In this document: one piece after another, positions 39,166 through 47,059 of the stretch
Position numbering within the stretch: position 1 is the first letter of the stretch
How the letters are laid out: every line of letters begins with the position of its first letter
DNA from: Streptosporangium carneum
GTDB lineage: Bacteria > Actinomycetota > Actinomycetes > Streptosporangiales > Streptosporangiaceae
Reading direction: 5' to 3'
Length of the DNA stretch: 64,000 nt
Assembly: GCF_027922005.1 (NCBI RefSeq)
Contig: NZ_BSEV01000039.1
Coordinates: 1 to 64,000 of the forward strand
Program-made: the position numbers and the translations under genes
Notes under the pieces: model-generated
The model's input: the letters and a program-made list of their open reading frames with translations, nothing else
Told to the model about the DNA's origin: nothing
Databases searched by the model: none

Positions 39166-39909
39166 TCAGCGTCCGACGCCGCCGAACATGTCCACCGCCT
39201 TCGCGAAGCCGGTCCAGTAGTCGACCTCGGTGATGCGTTCGTGCCCGAGCCCGTTCCGCAGCAGCGAGATGTGGACGTTCCGCAGGGCCGACGACTCGGT
39301 GAAGATCGGCTCGATGTGGAACCTCAGGTGGTGGTAGTCCCGGTCGTTGACCGTGATGTAGACGGCCCTGTCGGCGGCGGGAGGGGTCTCGCGGAGCAGT
39401 TCGGTGATCGGCGGCACGTCCTGCCCGGCCAGTTCGCCCGCGGCCGTCGGGGCGAACTCCCGCCAGTAGGGGAACCGTCTGGGGTCGTTCTGCGGGCCGA
39501 CGGCGAAGGCGAGGCCAGGCGTCCTGGAGCGCAGGGCGTTGCGTATCGCGACGTATCCGCCCGCGGAGGGACCGTGCCAGGCGATTCCGGACAGTCCGTT
39601 CTCCGCGCAGACGCGGGCCGTCAGGTCGTCCAGCCGCGGCCAGAACTCGTCGTCCCCCAGCAGGAACCAGCCGATCGACGGCTCCCGGCTGAAGAGCAGC
39701 ACGGGGTCGGAGGCGAAGAGGCATATCGCCTCCAGCCGGAGGGAGCTTCTCCTGCGGTGGTAGACGGGTGGGACGAAACGCGCCCGATCGACCTGACCGT
39801 GGAAGAAGACGTGCAGCAGGGGGCTGGCGACCACCTCCGGCGTACGGCGCAGCACGCGGAGCTCGTAACCCCGGGAGTGCAGGTAAACGATCTCTTCTTC
39901 CTGGTGCAT
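39166..39909 (-). CDS. Alpha/beta hydrolase-like protein of the RiPP cluster
   Basis: 247 residues. The motif WHGPSAGGYVAIRNALRSR is a nucleophile elbow (GxSxG: Gly-Pro-Ser-Ala-Gly), with HVFFHGQVD as oxyanion region and a C-terminal HERITEVDYW that could supply His. Family members are poorly described; an esterase, peptidase or scaffolding role in peptide maturation is possible. ATG 39909 has GGAAAGGG upstream. Located between the membrane protein and the exporter of the same operon. Confidence 0.7.
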   Translation of the reverse strand: MHQEEEIVYLHSRGYELRVLRRTPEVVASPLLHVFFHGQVDRARFVPPVYHRRRSSLRLEAICLFASDPVLLFSREPSIGWFLLGDDEFWPRLDDLTARVCAENGLSGIAWHGPSAGGYVAIRNALRSRTPGLAFAVGPQNDPRRFPYWREFAPTAAGELAGQDVPPITELLRETPPAADRAVYITVNDRDYHHLRFHIEPIFTESSALRNVHISLLRNGLGHERITEVDYWTGFAKAVDMFGGVGR

Positions 39910-39927
39910 CGTCACCCTTTCCGAGGT

Positions 39928-39976
39928 CGGCGGGTTCACCGGAGGGTTTCGCGGGGGCGGCGGGTTCACCGGAGGG
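39928..39976. repeat. 19-bp direct repeat with 30-bp period
   Basis: CGGCGGGTTCACCGGAGGG at 39928-39946 and 39958-39976, spanning the junction between the membrane-protein stop and the hydrolase ribosome site. Confidence 0.85.
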
Positions 39977-41282
39977 CGGGCATCGAGCAGTCCCGCGGGA
40001 TCAGGGGCGGGAAGAGGAGCGGGCCGGGCCGGGGCTCGGCCCGCCTCGCCGGGTCTGTCCGGAACGCGTTCGACAGGGGGGAGTACTCGACGCGGACCGG
40101 TTCGAGGCTCACCCCGAACCGCCGGGCGAGCCTTTCCAGCCGGAAGGCCACCGGACCGTAGACGACGTTCGTCCCCGAGGTCGCCTGGTACAGGATCGCG
40201 GGGGGAATCACCGACAGCAGCCCCTCGGGGAAGCTCCGCGGCAGGGACAGCTCGAAGTACGGGGCCCGCCAACGCGGAGCACGGCCGAGCACTCTCACCG
40301 GGCCGTGGGGTCGGACGTTGGAGAACATGGTGAACGCCCATTCCGTGCGCAGCCCCATGACGACGGAGAGCAGGTTTCCGGCCAGCGACGCCACACCCAG
40401 TGCCGTCCACCCCGAACCGGGGTCGATCGGGCTGTCCGCGAACGCGCCGGAGGCGATCATGGCGTACACCGCCGTCCCGAAGACCATGGCGAAGACACCG
40501 CACAGCACGCCGCCCGCCCTGGTGTTCCGGTATATCCACCTCGTGCCGAACCGGACGCCGATCCCCAGCGACGCGAGCGCCACCAGGGTCAACGGGACGG
40601 CGGGCGGCCGGTCGAATCCCGCCGGGGGCTCGGCGGCCGCCGCCCACAGGCAGAGCGCGACGAGCGAGAAGGGGAAGTTTCCCGTCAGACCGAACAGCAG
40701 GTGCATTCCCGCGGCCACCGCGAAGAGCGGCAGGAGAGGGGCGTTCAGGAGAAGCGCGCCCCCCAGGAGCAGCTCTGTCGCCACCACCGCGAGGGGCACG
40801 CGGGACAGGAGGCGGTCGCCGAGCCTGAGACCGGTCCGTTCGGCGTACAGGCGGGGGATCAGCCGGCCGCAGCTTCGCGCCGTCGCCAGGAACTGGTGGT
40901 TGGTTTTGAAAAGGCCCGCCGTGAGATAGACCCCGCCGAGCAGGAACCTCGCGACCTCGCCGGCGTGGTCGGCGGGCACGGCCTGGAACAGGGCCACGGC
41001 CAGGAACGCCAGCCAGACGTGGTTCGACAGCCGCCAGTTCTGCACCGCCACCCAGAGCGCGAGCAGCACGACGGCGACCAGGCCGCCGGGGCGTCCGCCG
41101 AGCAGGAACAGCGCCGTGCAGACAGGGAGCAGCGAGGTCTGCAGCGCGGCCACGAGGGCGCGGGGCAGCGGGACGCCCGTCACCGGCGCGAAGGTGTGGA
41201 GAACGTAGCCCGTTCCCTCACGCAGGACGTTGTTCGCCTGGTGTCCGACGAGCGCCAGGGTCAGTGCCGCGCACCAGTTCAT
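39966..41282 (-). CDS. HTTM-like multi-pass membrane protein of the RiPP cluster
   Basis: 438 residues with about ten hydrophobic segments in the first 310 and a soluble C-terminal part of about 120. Segments such as LSNHVWLAFLAVALFQAVPA and LLGGVYLTAGLFKTNHQFLA recall HTTM (vitamin K-dependent carboxylase-related) membrane domains, which are occasionally found near YcaO genes. I rate that family call as tentative. The start ATG is 31 bp after the YcaO stop. Possible roles: membrane anchoring of the modification complex or a separate tailoring reaction. Confidence 0.65.
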   Translation of the reverse strand: MNWCAALTLALVGHQANNVLREGTGYVLHTFAPVTGVPLPRALVAALQTSLLPVCTALFLLGGRPGGLVAVVLLALWVAVQNWRLSNHVWLAFLAVALFQAVPADHAGEVARFLLGGVYLTAGLFKTNHQFLATARSCGRLIPRLYAERTGLRLGDRLLSRVPLAVVATELLLGGALLLNAPLLPLFAVAAGMHLLFGLTGNFPFSLVALCLWAAAAEPPAGFDRPPAVPLTLVALASLGIGVRFGTRWIYRNTRAGGVLCGVFAMVFGTAVYAMIASGAFADSPIDPGSGWTALGVASLAGNLLSVVMGLRTEWAFTMFSNVRPHGPVRVLGRAPRWRAPYFELSLPRSFPEGLLSVIPPAILYQATSGTNVVYGPVAFRLERLARRFGVSLEPVRVEYSPLSNAFRTDPARRAEPRPGPLLFPPLIPRDCSMPALR

Positions 41283-41313
41283 CGCCTGCCTGCCAGGGGG
41301 CCGAGGGTGGCGT

Positions 41314-42471
41314 TCACCGGGGGATGACGCCGCGGTTGCGGTAGGCGAGACCCGGCGCGACGATCCGGACGACGGAGAAGTCCTCCGGAGCCGACGAGAT
41401 GTCGACCATGACCGGTTCCAGGCCGACGGTCCGTTCCACGTGCTCGGCGACCGAGCGGAACTCGGCGGCGATGCTGTCGGAGTCGAAGGGCGTCTCCTGC
41501 ACGGCTTCGGCCCACGTGAGACCGCCGGGATCGAACCTCGGCGCGACCATGCCCCCCATGCCCGTCTCCAGGGCCGCGTTGCCGGACGGGATGTCGTCGC
41601 GTGTCCCGGAGATTCCGGTGAGCCTCGTCTGGACGGCCTCCGTCAGGGCGCGGGAGAGCGCGACCTCGGCGTTCGAGTGGCACCCCGATCCGGCGCAGAG
41701 GACGGGATACTCCGGTGACCAGACGAAGCAGACGAAGCACGGCAGGCCGAACTCGTTCGGCACGAAGGAGACCTCCGTGTCCACGCCCGCGGCGTGGAGG
41801 GCGTCCAGCAGGGCCGTGCAGTGGCCGCCGGTTATCGTCTCGACGCGGACGGTCCGCCGCCGGTCACGCGCTCCGGGCCTGAGGAAGCTGGTCGCGTGGC
41901 GTTCGACGAGCTCGTACATCGCGTGCAGGGCCGCCTCCTCCCGGCTGTTGCCCGACGCCAGGCCGTTGCTCGAGGCGTGCAGGGCGGCGGGCCGCCAGTC
42001 GAGGCCGGCGGCGAGAGTGAGCCCCACGAGGTCGGCGGGCACGGGGACGGCGCGCCCGCTGACCGTGCCGACCCCTTCGACCCAGTCGAGGCGCAGGCTG
42101 TCGCGGTACGGCGCGAGCTCCGTTCTGATGCGCAGGTCGGCCAGGCCGTACGGCAGGTCCAGTTCCTCGGCGGAGGCGGTGAAGGTCTCCACCGCGGGCC
42201 TTTCGGCGTGCCAGAGCTCGATCGACTCCATGACGGCCGATATCTTCGCCAGGAGCGGCGTCGCGCCCTTTCCCTGGGAGACCGCGAGCGTCTCCGAGCC
42301 AGGCCGGATGGCCAGGCAGACGGGCACGCCGATGCAGTCCAGATGGGTGACGTCCGCGACCCGGCTGATGCCGACCCTGTCGAGGTGCCGTTTCGCGACG
42401 GCCCAGGTCTCCTCAGGGGTGCGCGTCCGGTGTGTTCCGGGGAGTCTGATCTTGTCTTCCGCTGGGTTCAC
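41314..42471 (-). CDS. YcaO family protein (ATP-dependent backbone modification)
   Basis: 385 residues. YcaO ATP-binding elements are visible: KGATPLLAKISAVMESIELW, then SNGLASGNSREEAALHAMYE followed by LVERHA, and the C-terminal ALTEAVQTRLTGISGTRDD. YcaO enzymes activate a backbone amide with ATP to form azolines or, with TfuA as partner, thioamides. There is no fused or adjacent E1-like protein, which matches the TfuA-dependent class. C-terminus is NRGVIPR, without a PxPxP tail. GTG start with GGAGTGA upstream, 20 bp after the TfuA stop. Confidence 0.93.
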   Translation of the reverse strand: MNPAEDKIRLPGTHRTRTPEETWAVAKRHLDRVGISRVADVTHLDCIGVPVCLAIRPGSETLAVSQGKGATPLLAKISAVMESIELWHAERPAVETFTASAEELDLPYGLADLRIRTELAPYRDSLRLDWVEGVGTVSGRAVPVPADLVGLTLAAGLDWRPAALHASSNGLASGNSREEAALHAMYELVERHATSFLRPGARDRRRTVRVETITGGHCTALLDALHAAGVDTEVSFVPNEFGLPCFVCFVWSPEYPVLCAGSGCHSNAEVALSRALTEAVQTRLTGISGTRDDIPSGNAALETGMGGMVAPRFDPGGLTWAEAVQETPFDSDSIAAEFRSVAEHVERTVGLEPVMVDISSAPEDFSVVRIVAPGLAYRNRGVIPR

Positions 42472-42491
42472 CTGATCACTCCGGGATTCGA

Positions 42492-43781
42492 TCAGCTGGA
42501 AAGTGCGGTGCGGATCATGGAGCAGTGTCCGAGGACGAATTCCCTGAACGCCTCCACGGCCTCTTCCGTGCTCCGGAATCCCCGGCGGGCCGCTTCGTGA
42601 CGCAGGCCGTCCTCCTGGATCCGCCATATGTCGCTCAGGAGCTTCGCCGTCACGGAGCCGCGCATGAGGTGGTGGCTCAGCCCCGGACGCCTCGTCGCGA
42701 ACGAGGCGTTCTCCGCCAGACATGACCGGATGCGCGCCTTGTCGTCGGCGGTCTCGTGCCTGAGCAGCAGACGGAGCGACTCCGGACGCCCGAGGTCGAG
42801 GCGGGGACGGAAGACGTCCGTCGCCCTGAGCGCGCCCGCGTCCCGATGGAATCCCTCCATGCGCTTGGCGAGGGGCAGGGGAGGCGACCCGTCCGCGGGG
42901 GTCTCGGAGAGCCGGTGCAGGTAGTCGGTCCAGACGGACGGGAAACCCGGGTCGAAGATCTGCTGGTAGCGGACTCTCAGCCGGGCGGGGATGTCGGGAT
43001 CCGCCGCGTCGCGGGCGAAGTGGTTGACCCAGTCGCGGTAGAAGGCCGTGCGCCACTCCCGGTCAGAGCGGGGAGGGCGCGGGCGGGACCGGTCGCCGGT
43101 TCGCAGTCTCCGGCTCACCTGGTCGATCGCGAGGAGGGCGTCGGCTCTTTTGAGGTCGCAGAAGTGCGGGTCCTCCCTGAGACGCCCGGTCAGCCAGTCG
43201 ACGAACGCGGCGCCCTCCGCCTGTTGGCTCACCTCACGCATCGTGACGAGGGTCCGCTGCGGGTAGTAGATCGCCCGGAACAGCTCCGCGTGACGCCTGG
43301 CCGCCGGATCGGCGAGGACGCCCTCCTCGACCGCCCGCCGGAGCATCGCCCTGACGTTGACCATGGGGACGCTCAGCGCGCGCTGGTCTCCCGAAGGCGA
43401 CTGCGCCACGGCGACCTCGTCGTCGCCTTCGATCTCGCCGCGGGCGTACTGCAGGTACACCTCGCCGAGCCCGGCCATGCCGTGGTCGCGGAGCTCGACC
43501 GCGCGGAGCGCGCCGATGCTCGAGGCGCCGTAGACGCCGACCCCCCGGTGCAGCACGTGCAGGATCTCCTTGTGCCGCAGGGCGCGTGACTGGTGGAACA
43601 GCCCGTCGACGATGAGGACGGCGTCGTCGCGCCCGATGGCGGGGTCGAAGAGGTCGCCGTGTTTGACGGGCCCGTGGGCGACGACGTTCGGCTGCGAGCG
43701 TCGCGCCTCGCCGGGATCCAGGGTGGGGCCGCTGAAGACGTGGATCCTCGGCTGACGCTGGAAGGATTTCTCTTCGTGCAT
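42492..43781 (-). CDS. TfuA-like protein
   Basis: 429 residues. The N-terminal about 200 residues match TfuA: IHVFSGPTLDPGEARR, DPAIGRDDAVLIVDGLFHQS, ILHVLHRGVGVYGASSIGAL, and RAVELRDHGMAGLGEVYLQY. The C-terminal half is helical and unassigned. TfuA proteins work with YcaO, probably bringing sulfide or the sulfur donor for thioamide formation, as known from methanogen McrA thioamidation and thioviridamide-type peptides. ATG with GAGGAAG upstream. 300 bp separates it from the precursor-like gene, the rest of the operon is tight. Confidence 0.92.
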   Translation of the reverse strand: MHEEKSFQRQPRIHVFSGPTLDPGEARRSQPNVVAHGPVKHGDLFDPAIGRDDAVLIVDGLFHQSRALRHKEILHVLHRGVGVYGASSIGALRAVELRDHGMAGLGEVYLQYARGEIEGDDEVAVAQSPSGDQRALSVPMVNVRAMLRRAVEEGVLADPAARRHAELFRAIYYPQRTLVTMREVSQQAEGAAFVDWLTGRLREDPHFCDLKRADALLAIDQVSRRLRTGDRSRPRPPRSDREWRTAFYRDWVNHFARDAADPDIPARLRVRYQQIFDPGFPSVWTDYLHRLSETPADGSPPLPLAKRMEGFHRDAGALRATDVFRPRLDLGRPESLRLLLRHETADDKARIRSCLAENASFATRRPGLSHHLMRGSVTAKLLSDIWRIQEDGLRHEAARRGFRSTEEAVEAFREFVLGHCSMIRTALSS

Positions 43782-44081
43782 TCGGCTTCCTCACGGCTCT
43801 CTCACCGGCGGGATCCGGTGCCTCGCGGTGTCGCGCCCTGCCGGCCGGTTCGGCTCCGCGCCGCCTCGTGGAATGGCGGTTCGCCCTCCGGGACGTCTGT
43901 TCCGTTTTCGGTGGACCGGCGCCGCCCCTGAGAAAGCCGCCCCTGAGAAAAAGGGAAACGGCTTCGGTGATTTCCGGCGGAGGCGGTGTTCTGAGGCTTT
44001 CACCGAGGGCCGAGGCCGCGGACACGACGGGGGTCTCGTCCGCGGACTCGGCTGACTTTCCGTGCTGACCGGTGTGGACCG
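43782..44081. other. 300-bp spacer between precursor gene and tfuA
   Basis: Holds a perfect 15-bp tandem duplication GCCGCCCCTGAGAAA (43921-43950) and a 10-bp palindrome GTCCGCGGAC (44036-44045). Short frames exist, one ending ten bases before tfuA, but none has a ribosome site or coding bias. It may act as attenuator between a highly expressed precursor and the enzymes. Confidence 0.55.
43921..43950. repeat. Perfect 15-bp tandem duplication in RiPP spacer
   Basis: GCCGCCCCTGAGAAA repeats twice head to tail, in the non-coding spacer of the RiPP operon. Confidence 0.9.
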
Positions 44082-44219
44082 TCAGTCCTGCGTCGCGGCG
44101 TCGTGGCAGATCATCGAGGGAGAGATCCCCTCGAAGAGCTCACGAAAGTCCTCGGCCTCGATCTGCCGGGCAATGCTGGCCGTGACATCGGTCACAACAT
44201 CACTGGGATTGGTGGACAT
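44082..44219 (-). CDS. Putative RiPP precursor peptide, 45 residues
   Basis: A short gene reading into the tfuA-ycaO operon. ATG 44219 has a strong AAGGGAAGGGGAAG site upstream and a near-consensus promoter at 44291-44319. The product begins MSTNPSDVV, continues with an acidic helical segment ending in EDFRELFEG (residues 23-31), and finishes with ISPSMICHDAATQD (32-45). The leader-like acidic helix followed by a short tail with Ser33, Ser35, Cys38 and Thr43 fits a leader-core design, with YcaO-TfuA acting on the tail. I do not recognise the peptide family. No protease-type GG site or repeat is evident. Confidence 0.75.
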   Translation of the reverse strand: MSTNPSDVVTDVTASIARQIEAEDFRELFEGISPSMICHDAATQD

Positions 44220-44290
44220 ATGCTTCCCCTTCCCTTGTGGACGCCCGTTTCAGGCATCTGGGGCGCTCATTGTCGGCCCCCTGGGATGAG

Positions 44291-44319
44291 ATTGTCATTT
44301 CCCGTTCCGGCTCGGTCAA
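44291..44319 (-). promoter_or_regulatory. Promoter of the RiPP operon
   Basis: On the minus strand: TTGACC (44319-44314), 17-base spacer, GACAAT (44296-44291). Five of six and four of six matches to the housekeeping consensus. Predicted leader is about 65 bases before the precursor ATG. The nearby DNA (44340-44390) is strongly AT-rich compared with the rest of the window. Confidence 0.7.
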
Positions 44320-44387
44320 GCCGTTATTTGCTGACGGGTGAATTGCCCTTTCAGTTCCAATGAAAAATATATTTATATCCGAATTTG

Positions 44388-45734
<1,347 letters not shown>

Positions 45735-45737
45735 AAG

Positions 45738-45756
45738 ACATGAGTAGGAGTCATGT
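45738..45756. promoter_or_regulatory. Probable TetR operator between beta-glucosidase and regulator
   Basis: ACATGA-gtaggag-TCATGT, perfect 6-bp arms with 7-base centre, four bases upstream of the beta-glucosidase ATG and 38 bp upstream of the TetR-type start. Binding would block the glucosidase start site. Confidence 0.6.
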
Positions 45757-45793
45757 TAATCGCCGCCGGTTCCGCATAGGGGATGATGGAGTG

Positions 45794-46486
45794 ATGACGA
45801 ACGTTTCCGGAGGGACGCTCCGCCGTCGTCCGGCCCAGCGCCGCAGCCTCGAGCGCGTCGAGCGCATGCTGGACGAGTGCGCGCGACTGCTGGACGAGGT
45901 GGGATACGAGGCCCTGACGACCAAGGAGGTCGCGCGCCGGGCCGAAGTGCCGATCGGCACCTTCTACCAGTTCTTCCCCGACAAACAGGGGCTGGTGCGC
46001 GCGCTGGCGCTGCGCAATCTGGACGCGTTCCTCGACAGGGTCACCGCCCGGCTCGCGGAGGTGCGTCTGTCCGACTGGACGGAGATGGTGGACCTCGCGA
46101 TCGACGAGTTCGTCGTGATGAAGCGGTCCACGCCGGGGTTCGCGGTCGTCGACTTCGGCGAGGTGCTGCCGACCCCCGGCGGCCCCGCGCTCAAGGGGAG
46201 CGAGCGGATGCTCGACGCCGCGCTGGAGAACAACGTCATCGTGGCCGACCGGCTCCGCGCGATCACGATCGACCTGCTCGGAGCCCCGATCGGGCCGAGG
46301 CTGGACAGGGCGCTGGTCGTCGCGGTCGAGGCGGCGGACGCCGTGCTCAAGCTCGCCTTCCGCTCGCACCGCGACGGCGACCCCGACCTGATCGAGGAGT
46401 GCAAGCGCCTGGTCCGCCGCTACCTGTCGGACCATCTGCCCGGCGACGCTCCCGGCGGTCGAGGCGGAGCGGGCGCCCTGGCTTGA
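45794..46486 (+). CDS. TetR/AcrR family transcriptional regulator
   Basis: 230 residues. The N-terminal DNA-binding domain (residues about 15-65) reads ARLLDEVGYEALTTKEVARR then AEVPIGTFYQFFPDKQGLV, the standard TetR helix-turn-helix. The C-terminal ligand domain is helical and not assignable. ATG with GGAG close upstream. Divergent from the GH1 gene; likely its repressor. Stop overlaps the -35 element of the next gene. Confidence 0.9.
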   Translation: MTNVSGGTLRRRPAQRRSLERVERMLDECARLLDEVGYEALTTKEVARRAEVPIGTFYQFFPDKQGLVRALALRNLDAFLDRVTARLAEVRLSDWTEMVDLAIDEFVVMKRSTPGFAVVDFGEVLPTPGGPALKGSERMLDAALENNVIVADRLRAITIDLLGAPIGPRLDRALVVAVEAADAVLKLAFRSHRDGDPDLIEECKRLVRRYLSDHLPGDAPGGRGGAGALA

Positions 46487-46513
46487 CCTGGAGCGCACTC
46501 CAGGTGGGATGCT
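46483..46513 (+). promoter_or_regulatory. MerR-type promoter-operator
   Basis: TTGACC (46483-46488) overlaps a perfect inverted repeat CCTGGAG-CGCA-CTCCAGG (46487-46504). A 19-base spacer leads to a weak -10 at 46508-46513 (GATGCT). The long spacer with an inverted repeat is the hallmark of MerR-activated promoters, and the sequence resembles the NmlR/AdhR-type operators I know. Transcription would begin near 46520, next to the GTG start of the MerR gene. Confidence 0.85.
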
Positions 46514-46520
46514 GCGGGAC

Positions 46521-46961
46521 GTGAGTGTCTACACGCCGGGACAGGTGGTCGAGGAGACCGGTTTCAGCCTCGACACGCTGCGTTACTACGAGCGGATCGG
46601 ACTGCTGGAGCGGGTGGGCCGCAACGCCGCGGGGCAGCGCAGGTTCACCCAGGCCGACGTCGGATGGCTCGGCCTCATCCGCTGCCTGCGCGACACCGGG
46701 ATGCCGATCGCCGAGATGCTCCGCTTCGCGGAGTTGGTCAGGGCGGGTGACCACACGATCCCTGACAGGGTCGCGCTGCTCGAGGCCCACGACAGGCGGG
46801 TCGAGGGGCAGGTGGCGAACCTGCGCGAGAAGCAGCGGGCGATCCGGAACAAGGTCGGTCACTACCGTGCGGTGATCGACGTGCCCCCATGTGACGACCT
46901 GGTCGGAAGCCGTGGTGGCGGCCGGTCCCGTGCCGTGCCGCAGGCTGATCAGAAGCTGTGA
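46521..46961 (+). CDS. MerR family regulator (NmlR/AdhR-like)
   Basis: 146 residues. Winged helix YTPGQVVEETGFSLDTLRYY, ERIGLL, RRFTQADVGWLGLIRCLRDT at residues 1-70, then an antiparallel dimerisation helix and no effector domain. This belongs to the short MerR group that senses reactive carbonyl or nitrosative stress. GTG 46521 is preferred: the predicted transcription start sits right before it, so the message would be almost leaderless; ATG 46509 lies inside the promoter. Its usual aldo/keto reductase or dehydrogenase target is not adjacent. Confidence 0.88.
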   Translation: MSVYTPGQVVEETGFSLDTLRYYERIGLLERVGRNAAGQRRFTQADVGWLGLIRCLRDTGMPIAEMLRFAELVRAGDHTIPDRVALLEAHDRRVEGQVANLREKQRAIRNKVGHYRAVIDVPPCDDLVGSRGGGRSRAVPQADQKL

Positions 46962-47059
46962 CATCGGTGGATTAGAAGTCGTACGACCGCTTTGCCCCGG
47001 GGCTGCCCCTCCTTTCCGCTTCGCCTGTTAGACCGGTAGCGGGACCGGGGGAGGGGCCG

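Noticed and set aside
43791-44003. 70-codon minus-strand frame between the precursor-like gene and tfuA, ending ten bases before tfuA
   Set aside because: No ribosome site, Arg/Pro/Gly-rich, mixed third positions and it runs through the 15-bp duplication; not supported as a second precursor.
37047-44219. Thioviridamide-type (thioamitide) cluster
   Set aside because: YcaO and TfuA fit, but the cysteine decarboxylase, phosphotransferase and HopA1-like genes and an Ala-rich core with terminal Cys are absent.
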